Under the pieces are notes generated by a model. It worked only from the letters and a program-made list of their open reading frames with translations, had not been told where the DNA came from and made no database searches. Made by a program: the position numbers and the translations under genes. This document shows, piece by piece, positions 30,893 to 45,400 of a DNA stretch of 64,000 nucleotides; within the stretch, counting starts at the first letter, position 1, and the number at the start of each line of letters is the position of its first letter. Origin of the DNA: Mytilus californianus (taxonomy: Eukaryota > Mollusca > Bivalvia > Mytilida > Mytilidae); assembly GCF_021869535.1 (NCBI RefSeq), contig NW_026262679.1, positions 79,357,143-79,421,142 on the forward strand, written 5' to 3'.

Positions 30893-33800
30893 TTCAACTC
30901 TTGGACTATTTTTCATTTTTTGTTTTATTTTGAAGAAACTATATATATACCGGTATATAAAAGATAAAGAGAAATTGTTAAAGCAAAAATGTTCCGCTCA
31001 ATAAGATCTAAAAATGAGTCAATTTGAGTGAAATTGTCAATTGTTTGCATTGTCCTTCAATCTTGCCAACCCATGTAAACTTGAGAGTTTAGGTAACATC
31101 CAATATAGAATTATATAAAAGATATGATGGGAATGACCTGTGCTATAGAAATGTATCAAAACTGTAGAATTTGTATTCTCAAAATTATGAAGATGAGTTA
31201 GAAATCTTATGCTTCCTGTTGTGAAAGACCAATCAGGCACTGATATTGTGAAATACCTTGACAGAAAACAACAAAGTAAAATACAAAAGTATACACTTGT
31301 TTATCCCATATCGATTCGGTGGATATACTAAACAATTTAAAGTATGAATAATGTGTGGGTTGTTAGTATAAAGCAAGGCATAATGGATATTTGTGTCCAA
31401 ATATCAGAAAAGTAGTTTTTGTCTTGACTTTTGTGACTGATAAAATGACTTGTGTCATAAGATGACTCGTGTCACAATGTTTTATTTTTTTTTTTTTTTT
31501 TTGTCCATTTGACTGATAGAATGAAGAATTTCGTAAATTTGAGCTGTGCCATTTTCCATCTTGCACACAGCTATCTTTTCACCTTTAAATAGGCTAGCCA
31601 GCGGCAGTAGAATAGTCTGATTTCCCATCGCTCTAGACACATACACAAACCTGTGGTTACACCACCAGCACAAAATTTATATTACCTATTTCTCCATAAG
31701 CTTTATTATAATCCTACTCTAAGAATCTCTTTGTGCTTGAGTCATTTTGAGTTCCTCCCTTACATTTAATGCATCATTCAAATCGCGAATCTGAAGATAT
31801 ACCTTTATGGGAAGTAAAAGATGTCTTGTTCTCTATGATTTTTTGTTTAATTTTTTGTTGTGACAACTTCAAACCTATTTTGAATACCGTTAGGTTTTGT
31901 AAATTTTTCACAGTAATATTTTTAATAGGGCACTTGGAATTCAGTTGTGAATTTTGAAATTTGTTTTGTCTTAACAGTTAATTAAAAAATAAATTAAAAA
32001 AAAAAATATGCAATCCCAACGTATCATACAGACAGGGGGCGAGCTGAGATAATCTTTGCCATACATTCAGGGGGCAACTTTAATAAATTTAATTTTGAAC
32101 CTTGGTGTTACTTCATGCACTGCTCTGCCTCAGATCGTGAGTCACTGGTGTGGTAGCGATATTCGTAAACTTGACCTGCAGTGTGTTAGACAGGGATTTT
32201 TGGTGTGTTAATAACTTTTTTAGACAATGACACTTCTGATTCCCAGGATTTAATCTGCCCAGTTACTTTAAAAAAATTGTACAGAAATTGTTACCTGCCA
32301 ATTGTGATAAACTTTATTTGTTTCGATGTTTTTTTGTTGGTCTCTTAATTTTGAAGAGACCATTAAAGTAATAGAAATTGTTTCTCAAGAAATTCTGACA
32401 ATCCTTCAATTAAATATGATTTGTATGAGCATTTAGAACGATGACACTTTTGTTTCCCAGAATTATCATCTCTGTTGCTTTCAAAAATGGTCTCCTCCTT
32501 TGCTTAGAAAAGGAATTTTGGCCAAAAATAAGACCAAATTTCTACCATTTTAGTAAGAAATAGATGACTCTGCTAAATCTATAATTTGTTACTCCATCCT
32601 TGTTCATTGGCTGACATCAAAATCATGTAGGACTTCCAAGTCCTGTACTGTCATGGGGGTATATAGGTGGTTTGTTGGAATTTAGGTCACTATTGAATTT
32701 CTGCCCCAATCAAAACACTAATTTATCAGTGGCAATTTGAATTCCCTGCTGAAGTACAGAACTTTCGTCTTGCATTGATTGATTATTTGCTCTTGTGAAT
32801 ATGCATGAAATAAATGCCTCTGGACGACTGGTAAAAACCAACAATCAATCGCTGCAAATGCAAATAATTGTGAAATGTTGAAATGTATTCATTGGTCATG
32901 ACACACTCTTTTTGCACATGAAGACCCCTTGCAGCAAAAAACCTGATTAGTTGCCTGTTTAAAGGCAAAATTTCTGCCACCTATTCAATTACTTTTTTCA
33001 AGTGGCAGTCCAAATTTCTTGCCCTTCATCACTTTAGACCTACTTTGCAGAACCTGCCTGTTGTATTGACAATTAATTTTGTCTTGTCTTGAAAATTAAT
33101 GAAATAATTCCACTGGCCATCAGGCCACATTGAGTCCACCCAAATCCTGTAGGTGACTATGATGATGAACTGTATTCATTAGCCATGACTGTTAAAGCTT
33201 CTTTGGCCAAATACTAATATTTTTATGGTCACTTTCTAGTAGTACACACTGATAACAAAGGGTCATTTACTTTAATTAAAAACCAGCATTAAATTGTTCA
33301 ATTTTACCCCAAGGGTGACTGGGGAATAGAAATATGGTCACCTGGTCATCTGACCGGCAGTAAAACCCTGACCAGGTCGGGCTGTGTGGGATGTACAAGT
33401 ACACAGCCAAGTTCGATCAGAATGAAGACGTTAAATCTGATGCCTCCTGTAAATATATTTGAAAATCAGGACATTAAAGAAGTATTGGCATATCTTGTTT
33501 ACAAGTAGAAAATCAGCACCGTAAAATTTTGGTTTCTGAATTTTGTTTTGGTTGAGTGCATATGAATGTTTATAGAAGCTGAATTGTGTCAATCCTAGAG
33601 AATCAGATAATCCCTTCAGGGATTTTGGGGCCAGAGAGGTTTTTCTCTTTGGCTGCCAACACAAATCAGAAAAATTCTCTCTGGTTTCTGAATCACCAAA
33701 GGGATTATCTGGTTCTCTAGGGTTAACAAAATTCAGCTTCTACAAGCGTCCATATGCACTCGACCTAAACAAAGTTCAGAAACTAAAATTTCATGGTGCT

Positions 33801-34187
33801 GATTTTCTACTTGTAAATTAGATATGCCAAAACTTCCTTAATGGGTTGATTTTCAAATATATTTACAGGAGGCATCAAATTTAACGTCCCCATTCTGATC
33901 GGGCTTGGCTGTGTACTTGTACATCCTGCACAGCCCGGTCTTATATAGAATTAGGTACCTGTTAATCATACCACCAGATATCGTTCGAACTTTTTAAGAA
34001 ATATTTGAAAACATGTTATTTTAGACTTGCTTTTAGTGATTACATTTAACATCTTATACTGACATTAACTTTTATCTTTGTTCTTTCTGTTGTTGTATAT
34101 GCCTTTTAATTTATTTTTTTTTTAATTGTTCTGTTTCCTTTTTTTATAGTGTTCAAAATTTTAAGTCGTTCTTGTTTTATTGTTTTA
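30893..34187. repeat. Macrosatellite unit 1 (3.29 kb)
   Basis: First full unit, starting at 'ttcaactcttggactatttt'. Contents in order: vigilin-intron-like start (30900-31045), a segment with minus-strand poly(A) (poly-T at 31485-31502), a long AT-rich middle, retroposon-family remnants (32760-33060) and a giant inverted repeat (33376-33940). Its late part is of the type shared only with unit 3 ('cgatcagaatgaagacg', 'taatgggttg'), while its early part resembles units 2 and 4. It is therefore a mosaic. Short ORFs are non-homologous to known proteins and I do not call genes. Confidence 0.95.
33376..33940. repeat. Giant imperfect inverted repeat in every unit
   Basis: The left arm from 'gggctgtgtgggatgtacaa' to 'ccagagag' is mirrored by the right arm, from 'ctctctgg' to 'ttgtacatcctgcacagccc'. 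The centre lies near 33657 with almost no loop. Arms are about 280 bp with scattered mismatches. Equivalent hairpins lie near 38388-38952, 41683-42247, 46696-47260, 49993-50556, 53727-54290, 57000-57563 and 60299-60860. The arms derive from a mussel repeat also present in the 51177-51600 insert. Confidence 0.9.
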
Positions 34188-37100
34188 TTCAACCCTTGGA
34201 CTATTTTTCATTTTTTGTTTTATTTTGAAGAAACTATATATATACCGGTATATAAAAGATAAAGAGAAATTGTTAAAGCAAAAATGTTCAGCTAAATAAG
34301 ATCTAAAAATGAGTCAATTTGAGTGAAATTGTCAATTGTTTGCATTGTCCTTCAATCTTGCCAACCCATGTAAACTTGAGAGTTTAGGTAACATCCAATA
34401 TAGAATTATATAAAAGATATGATGGGAATGACCTGTGCTATAGAAATGTATCAAAACTGTAGAATTTGTATTCTCAAAATTATGAAGATTAGTTAGAAAT
34501 CTTATGCTTCCTCTTGTGAAAGACTAATCAGGCACTGATATTGTGAAATACGTTGACAGAAAACAACAAAGTAAAATACAAAAGTATACACTTGTTTATC
34601 CCATATCGATTGGGTGGATATACTAAAACAATTTAAAGTATGAATAATGTGTGGGTTGTTAGTATAAAGCAAGGCATAATGGATATTTGTGTCCAAATAT
34701 CAGAAAAGTAGTTTTTGTCTTGACTTTTGTGACTGATAAAATGACTTGTGTCATAAGACGACTCGTGTCACAATGTTTTATTAAGTCTCCCAAACGAAGT
34801 TTGGGAAGACTTATTGTTTTTGCTCAGTTATTATTATTATTATTATTCTTCTTCTTTTTCCGCCGCTTTTAAATTTGAACTTGTCCGCACCCGTTCTCCA
34901 AAACCACTTGTCAGATTAACTTAGGGTTTCACAATATGTTAGACTAACATGTCTAGTGGTGCAATCAGGGTTTTGTTTGTGCAATGGGGTTGATAAAGGG
35001 GTACTTTGAGGGGCAAAAAGAAAAGAGGGTTTTACTATAGAACCCTATGGGATTTTATTTTTTTAAATTTTCAAATGATTATAAATTGAAAACCGTTTGT
35101 GATAGACACAATCTTTTTAATTGAAAATGTTCTAAATGATAAAGCCCATTAAATGAAATACAGGGTTAGTCCCCAGGGGTCACCCCCACCCCCCTGCCAT
35201 TTAAGAAAGTTCTAATACCTTGTAAGTGGTCAAGATCCCCACCCCTAAACCATATATATTTTGGTTTGTTATGCTAAGATGGTTTGAATGATATACAGGG
35301 TTAGTCCCCAGGGGTTATCCCGACCCCCTGTCATTTGAGAAAGTTCTAATATCTTGTAAATGGTCGAGATCCCCACCCCTAAACCATATATATTCTGGTT
35401 TGTCATGATAAAGCACATCATATGAAATACAGGGTTAGTCCCCAGGGGTCACCCCCACCCCCTGCCATTTAAGAAAGTTCTAATATCTTGTAAGTGGTCA
35501 AGATCCCCACCCCTAAACCATATATATTCTGGTTTGTCATGCTAAGATGGTTTGAATGATATACAGGGTTAGTCCCCAGGGGTCATCCCGACCCGCTGCC
35601 ATTTGAGAAAGTTCTAATATCTTGTAAATGGTCGAGATCCCCACATATATTCTGGTTTGTCATGATAAAGCACTTCAAATGAAATACAGGGTTAGTCCCC
35701 AGGGGTCACCCCCACCCCCTGCCATTTAAGAAAGTTCTAATATCTTCTAAGTGGTCAAGATCCCCACCCCTAAACCATATATATTCTGGTTTGTCATGCT
35801 AAGATGGTTTGAATGATATACAGGGTTAGTCCCCAGGGGTCATTCCGACCCCCTGCCATTTGAGAAAGTTCTAATATCTTGTAAATGGTCGAGATCCCCA
35901 CCCCTAAACCATTTATATTCTGGTTTGTCATGATAAAGCACATCAAATGAAATACAGGGTTAGTCCCCAGGGGTTACCCCCACCCCCTGCCATTTGAGAA
36001 AGTTCTAATATCTTGTAAATGGTTGAGATCCCCACCCCTAAACCATATATATTCCTATTTGTCATGTCTCGAACATTTGAATGACGTATACGGTCAGTCC
36101 CCAGGGGTCCCCCCCACCCCCAATGTTCTAATATCTTGTAAATGGTTGAGATCCCCACCCCTAAACCATATATATATTCCTGTTTGTCATGTAATGAACA
36201 TTTGAATGACGTATAGGGCCAGTCCCCAGGGGTTCCTCCCCACCCCCAATATTCTAGTATCTTGTAAATGGTCGGGATCCCCACCCCTAAACCATATATA
36301 TTCTGGTTTGTCATGCCAAGATGATTTGAATGATATACAAGGTTAGTCCCCAGGCATCACTAATGCATATAACTTTACTGGACCAAACCAATTTTCACTG
36401 GAAGTTGCCCAATGTCAGGCGACCCTGGGAATTACGAATTATGGGAGCTTCGTTTGGGAGACTTCGTAACAGCATCCTGTTACATTCATTTCTTGTTTTA
36501 TTTATTTTTTTTTGTCCATTTGACTGATAGAATGAAGAATTTCGTAAATTTGAGCTGTGCCATTTTCCATCTTGCACACAGCTATCTTTTCACCTTTAAA
36601 TAGGCTAGCCAGCGGCAGTAGAATAGTCTGATTTCCCATCGCACTAGACACATACACAAACCTGTGGTTACACCACCAGCACAAAATTTATATTACCTAT
36701 TTCTCCATAAGCTTTATTATAATCCTACTCTAAGAATCTCTTTGTGCTTGAGTCATTTTGAGTTCCTCCCTTACATTTAATGCATCATTCAAATCGCGAA
36801 TCTGAAGATATACCTTTATGGGAAGTAAAAGATGTCTTGTTCTCTATGATTTTTTGTTTAATTTTTTGTTGTGACAACTTCAAACCTATTTTGAATACCG
36901 TTAGGTTTTGTAAATTTTTCACAGTAATATTTTTAATAGGGCACTTGGAATTCAGTTGTGAATTTTGAAATTTGTTTTGTCTTAACAGTTAATTAAAAAA
37001 TAAATTAAAAAAAAAAATATGCAATCCCAACGTATCATACAGACAGGGGGCGGGCTGAGATAATCTTTGCCATACATTCAGGGGGCAACTTTAATAAATT

Positions 37101-39198
37101 TAATTTTGAACCTTGGTGTTACGTCATGCATTGCTCTGCCTCAGATCGTGAGTCACTGGCGTGGTAGCGATATTCGTAAACTTGACCTGCAGTGTGTTAG
37201 ACAGGGATTTTTGGTGTGTTAATAACTTTTTTAGACAATGACACTTCTGATTCCCAGGATTTAATCTGCCCAGTTACTTTAAAAAAATTGTACAGAAATT
37301 GTTACCTGCCAATTGTGATAAACTTTATTTGTTTCGATGTTTTTTTGTTGGTCTCTTAATTTTGAAGAGACCATTAAAGTAATAGAAATTGTTTCTCAAG
37401 AAATTCTGACAATCCTTCAATTAAATATGATTTGTGTGAGCATTTAGAACAATGACACTTTTGTTTCCCAGAATTATCATCTCTGTTGCTTTCAAAAATG
37501 GTCTCCTCCTTTGCTTAGAAAAGGAATTTTGGCCAAAAATAAGACCAAATTTCTACCATTTTAGTAAGAAATAGATGACTCTGCTAAATCTATAATTTGT
37601 TACTCCATCCTTGTTCATTGGCTGACATCAAAATCATGTAGGAATTCCAAGTCCTGTACTGTCATGGGGGTATATAGGTGGTTTGTTGGAATTTAGGTCA
37701 CTATTGAATTTCTGCCCCAATCAAAACACTAATTTATCAGTGGCAATTTGAATTCCCTGCTGAAGTACAGAACTTTCGTCTTGCATTGATTGATTATTTG
37801 CTCTTGTGAATATGCATGAAATAAATGCCTCTGGACGACTGGTAAAAACCAACAATCAATCGCTGCAAATGCAAATAATTGTGAAATGTTGAAATGTATT
37901 CATTGGTCATGACACACTCTTTTTGCACATGAAGACCCCTTGCAGCAAAAAACCTGATTAGTTGCCTGTTTAAAGGCCAAATTTCTGCCACCTATTCAAT
38001 TACTTTTTTTCAAGTGGCAGTCCAAATTTCTTGCCCTTCATCACTTTAGACCTACTTTGCAGAACCTGCCTGTTGTATTGACAATTAATTTTGTCTTGTC
38101 TTGAAAATTAATGAAATAATTCCACTGGCCATCAGGCCACATTGAGTCCACCCAAATCCTGTAGGTGACTATGATGATGAACTGTATTCATTAGCCATGA
38201 CTGTTAAAGCTTCTTTGGCCAAATACTAATATTTTTATGGTCACTTTCTAGTAGTACACACTGATAACAAAGGGTCATTTACTTTAATTAAAAACCAGCA
38301 TTAAATTGTTCAATTTTACCCCAAGGGTGACTGGGGAATAGAAATATGGTCACCTGGTCATCTGACCGGCAGTAAAACCCTGACCAGGTCGGGCTGTGTG
38401 GGATGTACAAGTACACAGCCAAGTTGGATCAGAATGAGGACGTTAAATCTGATGCCTCCTGTAAATATATTTGAAAATCAGGACATTAAAGAAGTATTGG
38501 CATATCTTGTTTACAAGTAGAAAATCAGCACCATAAAATTTTGGTTTCTGAATTTTGTTTTGGTTGAGTGCATATGAATGTTTATAGAAGCTGAATTGTG
38601 TCAATCCTAGAGAATCAGATAATCCCTTCAGGGATTTTGGGGCCAGAGAGGTTTTTCTCTTTGGCTGCCAACACAAATCAGAAAAATTCTCTCTGGTTTC
38701 TGAATCACCAAAGGGATTATCTGGTTCTCTAGGGTTAACAAAATTCAGGTTCCACAAGCGTCCATATGCACTCGACCTAAACAAAGTTCAGAAACTAAAA
38801 TTTCATGGTGCTGATTTTCTACTTGTAAATTAGATATGCCAAAACTTCCTTAATGTCTTGATTTTCAAATATATTTACAGGAGGCATCAAATTTAACGTC
38901 CCCATTCTGATCGGGCTTGGCTGCGTACTTGTACATCCTGCACAGCCCGGTCTTATATAAAATTAGGTACCTGTTAATCATACCACCAGATACCGTTCGA
39001 ACTTTTTAAGAAAAATTTGAAAACGTGTTATTTTAGACTCGCTTTTAGTGATTACATTTAACATCTTATACTGACATTAACTTTTATCTTTGTTCTTTCT
39101 GTTGTTGTATATGCCTTTTAATTTATTTATTTTTTAATTGTTCTGTTTCCTTTTTTTAAGTGTTCAAAATTTTAAGTCGTTCTTGTTTTATTGTTTTA
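34188..39198. repeat. Macrosatellite unit 2 (5.01 kb, with insertion)
   Basis: Same unit as above plus a 1.7-kb insertion at 34783. Late-part markers are of the common type ('ggatcagaatgaggacg', 'taatgtcttg'). It is almost identical to unit 4, 8.3 kb downstream. Confidence 0.95.
34783..36494. mobile_element. 1.7-kb element with 134-bp core repeats (unit 2)
   Basis: The left end AAGTCTCCCAAACGAAG is mirrored by CTTCGTTTGGGAGACTTC near the right end (36448-36465). A short hairpin GTAACAG..CTGTTAC follows, then about 11 bp to the boundary. GTTTTATT flanks both sides (34775-34782, 36495-36502), though in T-rich sequence. Next to the left end is a (TTA)n/(CTT)n tract. Ten core repeats of about 134 bp ('cagggttagtccccagg' at 35161, 35296, 35430, 35564, 35687 and so on) alternate between two subtypes. 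The plan resembles bivalve pearl or Helentron-type non-autonomous elements. The Gly-rich minus-strand ORF at 35943-36314 is just translated core repeats. Confidence 0.75.
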
Positions 39199-42100
39199 TT
39201 CAACCCTTGGACTATTTTTCATTTTTTGTTTTATTTTCAAGAAACTATATATATACCGGTATACAAAAGATGAAGAGAAATTGTTAAAGCAAAAATGTTC
39301 AGCTAAATAAGATCTAAAAATGAGTCAATTTGAGTGAAATTGTCAATTGTTTGCATTGTCCTTCAATCTTGCCAACCCATGTAAACTTGAGAGTTTAGGT
39401 AACATCCAATATAGAATTATATAAAAGATATGATGGGAATGACCTGTGCTATAGAAATGTATCAAAACTGTAGAATTTGTATTCTCAAAATTATGAAGAT
39501 GAGTTAGAAATCTTATGCTTCCTGTTGTGAAAGACCAATCAGGCACTGATATTGTGAAATACGTTGACAGAAAACAACAAAGTAAAATACAAAAGTATAC
39601 ACTTGTTTATCCCATATCGATTCGGTGGATATACTAAACAATTTAAAGTATGAATAATGTGTGGGTTGTTAGTATAAAGCAAGGCATAATGGATATTTGT
39701 GTCCAAATATCAGAAAAGTAGTTTTTGTCTTGACTTTTGTGACTGATAAAATGACTTGTGTCATAAGACGACTCGTGTCACAATGTTTTTTTTTTTTTTT
39801 TTTTTTTTTGTCCAATTGACTGATAGAATGAGGAATTTCGTAAATTTGAGCTGTGCCATTTTCCATCTTGCACACAGCTATCTTTTCACCTTTAAATAGG
39901 CTAGCCAGTGGCAGTAGAATAGTCTGATTTCCCATCGCACTAGACATGTACACAAACCTATGGTTACACCACCAGCACAAAATTTATATTACCTATTTCT
40001 CCATAAGCTTTATTATAATCCTACTCTAAGAATCTCTTTGTGCTTGAGTCATTTTGAGTTCCTCCCTTACATTTAATGCATCATTCAAATCGCGAATCTG
40101 AAGATATACCTTTATGGGAAGTAAAAGATGTCTTGTTCTCTATGATTTTTTGTTAAATTTTTTGTTGTGACAACTTCAAACCTATTTTGAATACCGTTAG
40201 GTTTGGTAAATTTTTCACAGTAATATTATGAATAGGGCACTGGGAATTCAGTTGTGAATTTTAAAATTTGTTTTGTGGTAACAGTTAATTAAAAAATAAA
40301 TTTAAAAAAAATATATGCAATCCCAACGTATCATACAGACAGGGGGCGAGCTGAGATAATCTTTGCCATACATTCAGGGGGCAACTTTAATAAATTTAAT
40401 TTTGAACCTTGGTGTTACGTCATGCATTGCTCTGCCTCAGATCGTGAGTCACTGGCGTGGTAGCGATATTCGTAAACTTGACCTGCAGTGTGTTAGACAG
40501 GGATTTTTGGTGTGTTAATAACTTTTTTAGACAATGACACTTCTGATTCCCAGGATTTAATCTGCCCAGTTACTTTAAAAAAATTGTACAGAAATTGTTA
40601 CCTGCCAATTGTGATAAACTTTATTTGTTTCGATGTTTTTTTGTTGGTCTCTTAATTTTGAAGAGACCATTAAAGTAATAGAAATTGTTTCTCAAGAAAT
40701 TCTGACAATCCTTCAATTAAACATGATTTGTGTGAGCATTTAGAACAATGACACTTTTGTTTCCCAGAATTATCATCTCTGTTGCTTTCAAAAATGGTCT
40801 CCTCCTTTGCTTAGAAAAGGAATTTTGGTCAAAAATAAGACCAAATTTCTACCATTTTAGTAAGAAATAGATGACTCTGCTAAATCTATAATTTGTTACT
40901 CCATCCTTGTTCATTGGCTGACATCAAAATCATGTAGGACTTCCAAATCCTGTACTGTCATGGGGGTATATAGGTGGTTTGTTGGAATTTAGGTCACTAT
41001 TGAATTTCTGCCCCAATCAAAACACTAATTTATCAGTGGCAATTTGAATTCCCTGCTGAAGTACAGAACTTTCGTCTTGCATTGATTGATTATTTGCTCT
41101 TGTGAATATGCATGAAATAAATGCCTCTGGACGACTGGTAAAAACCAACAATCAATCGCTGCAAATGCAAATAATTGTGAAATGTTGAAATGTATTCATT
41201 GGTCATGACACACTCTTTTTGCACATGAAGACCCCTTGCAGCAAAAAACCTGATTAGTTGCCTGTTTAAAGGCAAAATTTCTGCCACCTATTCAATTACT
41301 TTTTTCAAGTGGCAGTCCAAATTTCTTGCCCTTCATCACTTTAGACCTACTTTGCAGAACCTGCCTGTTGTATTGACAATTAATTTTGTCTTGTCTTGAA
41401 AATTAATGAAATAATTCCACTGGCCATCAGGCCACATTGAGTCCACCCAAATCCTGTAGGTGACTATGATGATGAACTGTATTCATTAGCCATGACTGTT
41501 AAAGCTTCTTTGGCCAAATACTAATATTTTTATGGTCACTTTCTAGTAGTACACACTGATAACAAAGGGTCATTTACTTTAATTAAAAACCAGCATTAAA
41601 TTGTTCAATTTTACCCCAAGGGTGACTGGGGAATAGAAATATGGTCACCTGGTCATCTGACCGGCAGTAAAACCCTGACCAGGTCGGGCTGTGTGGGATG
41701 TACAAGTACACAGCCAAGTTCGATCAGAATGAAGACGTTAAATCTGATGCCTCCTGTAAATATATTTGAAAATCAGGACATTAAAGAAGTATTGGCATAT
41801 CTTGTTTACAAGTAGAAAATCAGCACCGTAAAATTTTGGTTTCTGAATTTTGTTTTGGTTGAGTGCATATGAATGTTTATAGAAGCTGAATTGTGTCAAT
41901 CCTAGAGAATCAGATAATCCCTTCAGGGATTTTGGGGCCAGAGAGGTTTTTCTCTTTGGCTGCCAACACAAATCAGAAAAATTCTCTCTGGTTTCTGAAT
42001 CACCAAAGGGATTATCTGGTTCTCTAGGGTTAACAAAATTCAGCTTCTACAAGCGTCCATATGCACTCGACCTAAACAAAGTTCAGAAACTAAAATTTCA

Positions 42101-42493
42101 TGGTGCTGATTTTCTACTTGTAAATTAGATATGCCAAAACTTCCTTAATGGGTTGATTTTCAAATATATTTACAGGAGGCATCAAATTTAACGTCCCCAT
42201 TCTGATCGGGCTTGGCTGTGTACTTGTACATCCTGCACAGCCCGGTCTTATATAGAATTAGGTACCTGTTAATCATACCACCAGATATCGTTCGAACTTT
42301 TTAAGAAATATTTGAAAACATGTTATTTTAGACTTGCTTTTAGTGATTACATTTAACATCTTATACTGACATTAACTTTTATCTTTGTTCTTTCTGTTGT
42401 TGTATATGCCTTTTAATTTATTTTTTTTTTAATTGTTCTGTTTCCTTTTTTTATAGTGTTCAAAATTTTAAGTCGTTCTTGTTTTATTGTTTT
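39199..42493. repeat. Macrosatellite unit 3 (3.30 kb)
   Basis: No insertion. The early part matches unit 5 (for example 'gacatgtacacaaacctatgg', 'aaacatgatttg') and the late part matches unit 1 ('cgatcagaatgaagacg'). Confidence 0.95.
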
Positions 42494-45400
42494 ATTCAAC
42501 CCTTGGACTATTTTTCATTTTTTGTTTTATTTTGAAGAAACTATATATATACCGGTATATAAAAGATAAAGAGAAATTGTTAAAGCAAAAATGTTCAGCT
42601 AAATAAGATCTAAAAATGAGTCAATTTGAGTGAAATTGTCAATTGTTTGCATTGTCCTTCAATCTTGCCAACCCATGTAAACTTGAGAGTTTAGGTAACA
42701 TCCAATATAGAATTATATAAAAGATATGATGGGAATGACCTGTGCTATAGAAATGTATCAAAACTGTAGAATTTGTATTCTCAAAATTATGAAGATTAGT
42801 TAGAAATCTTATGCTTCCTCTTGTGAAAGACTAATCAGGCACTGATATTGTGAAATACGTTGACAGAAAACAACAAAGTAAAATACAAAAGTATACACTT
42901 GTTTATCCCATATCGATTGGGTGGATATACTAAAACAATTTAAAGTATGAATAATGTGTGGGTTGTTAGTATAAAGCAAGGCATAATGGATATTTGTGTC
43001 CAAATATCAGAAAAGTAGTTTTTGTCTTGACTTTTGTGACTGATAAAATGACTTGTGTCATAAGACGACTCGTGTCACAATGTTTTATTAAGTCTCCCAA
43101 ACGAAGTTTGGGAAGACTTATTGTTTTTGCTCAGTTATTATTATTATTATTATTCTTCTTCTTTTTCCGCCGCTTTTAAATTTGAACTTGTCCGCACCCG
43201 TTCTCCAAAACCACTTGTCAGATTAACTTAGGGTTTCACAATATGTTAGACTAACATGTCTAGTGGTGCAATCAGGGTTTTGTTTGTGCAATGGGGTTGA
43301 TAAAGGGGTACTTTGAGGGGCAAAAAGAAAAGAGGGTTTTACTATAGAACCCTATGGGATTTTATTTTTTTAAATTTTCAAATGATTATAAATTGAAAAC
43401 CGTTTGTGATAGACACAATCTTTTTAATTGAAAATGTTCTAAATGATAAAGCCCATTAAATGAAATACAGGGTTAGTCCCCAGGGGTCACCCCCACCCCC
43501 CTGCCATTTAAGAAAGTTCTAATACCTTGTAAGTGGTCAAGATCCCCACCCCTAAACCATATATATTTTGGTTTGTTATGCTAAGATGGTTTGAATGATA
43601 TACAGGGTTAGTCCCCAGGGGTTATCCCGACCCCCTGTCATTTGAGAAAGTTCTAATATCTTGTAAATGGTCGAGATCCCCACCCCTAAACCATATATAT
43701 TCTGGTTTGTCATGATAAAGCACATCATATGAAATACAGGGTTAGTCCCCAGGGGTCACCCCCACCCCCTGCCATTTAAGAAAGTTCTAATATCTTGTAA
43801 GTGGTCAAGATCCCCACCCCTAAACCATATATATTCTGGTTTGTCATGCTAAGATGGTTTGAATGATATACAGGGTTAGTCCCCAGGGGTCATCCCGACC
43901 CGCTGCCATTTGAGAAAGTTCTAATATCTTGTAAATGGTCGAGATCCCCACATATATTCTGGTTTGTCATGATAAAGCACTTCAAATGAAATACAGGGTT
44001 AGTCCCCAGGGGTCACCCCCACCCCCTGCCATTTAAGAAAGTTCTAATATCTTCTAAGTGGTCAAGATCCCCACCCCTAAACCATATATATTCTGGTTTG
44101 TCATGCTAAGATGGTTTGAATGATATACAGGGTTAGTCCCCAGGGGTCATTCCGACCCCCTGCCATTTGAGAAAGTTCTAATATCTTGTAAATGGTCGAG
44201 ATCCCCACCCCTAAACCATTTATATTCTGGTTTGTCATGATAAAGCACATCAAATGAAATACAGGGTTAGTCCCCAGGGGTTACCCCCACCCCCTGCCAT
44301 TTGAGAAAGTTCTAATATCTTGTAAATGGTTGAGATCCCCACCCCTAAACCATATATATTCCTATTTGTCATGTCTCGAACATTTGAATGACGTATACGG
44401 TCAGTCCCCAGGGGTCCCCCCCACCCCCAATGTTCTAATATCTTGTAAATGGTTGAGATCCCCACCCCTAAACCATATATATATTCCTGTTTGTCATGTA
44501 ATGAACATTTGAATGACGTATAGGGCCAGTCCCCAGGGGTTCCTCCCCACCCCCAATATTCTAGTATCTTGTAAATGGTCGGGATCCCCACCCCTAAACC
44601 ATATATATTCTGGTTTGTCATGCCAAGATGATTTGAATGATATACAAGGTTAGTCCCCAGGCATCACTAATGCATATAACTTTACTGGACCAAACCAATT
44701 TTCACTGGAAGTTGCCCAATGTCAGGCGACCCTGGGAATTACGAATTATGGGAGCTTCGTTTGGGAGACTTCGTAACAGCATCCTGTTACATTCATTTCT
44801 TGTTTTATTTATTTTTTTTTTGTCCATTTGACTGATAGAATGAAGAATTTCGTAAATTTGAGCTGTGCCATTTTCCATCTTGCACACAGCTATCTTTTCA
44901 CCTTTAAATAGGCTAGCCAGCGGCAGTAGAATAGTCTGATTTCCCATCGCACTAGACACATACACAAACCTGTGGTTACACCACCAGCACAAAATTTATA
45001 TTACCTATTTCTCCATAAGCTTTATTATAATCCTACTCTAAGAATCTCTTTGTGCTTGAGTCATTTTGAGTTCCTCCCTTACATTTAATGCATCATTCAA
45101 ATCGCGAATCTGAAGATATACCTTTATGGGAAGTAAAAGATGTCTTGTTCTCTATGATTTTTTGTTTAATTTTTTGTTGTGACAACTTCAAACCTATTTT
45201 GAATACCGTTAGGTTTTGTAAATTTTTCACAGTAATATTTTTAATAGGGCACTTGGAATTCAGTTGTGAATTTTGAAATTTGTTTTGTCTTAACAGTTAA
45301 TTAAAAAATAAATTAAAAAAAAATATATGCAATCCCAACGTATCATACAGACAGGGGGCGGGCTGAGATAATCTTTGCCATACATTCAGGGGGCAACTTT

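Noticed and set aside
35943-36314. Minus-strand 123-aa Gly-rich repeat protein ORF (also at 44250-44621)
   Set aside because: It is a translation of the ~134-bp core repeats; the frame is broken in neighbouring cores and there is no start context or homology.
35161-36340. Regularly spaced repeats as a CRISPR array
   Set aside because: The period is ~134 bp with no short repeat/unique spacer pattern, and the genome is eukaryotic.
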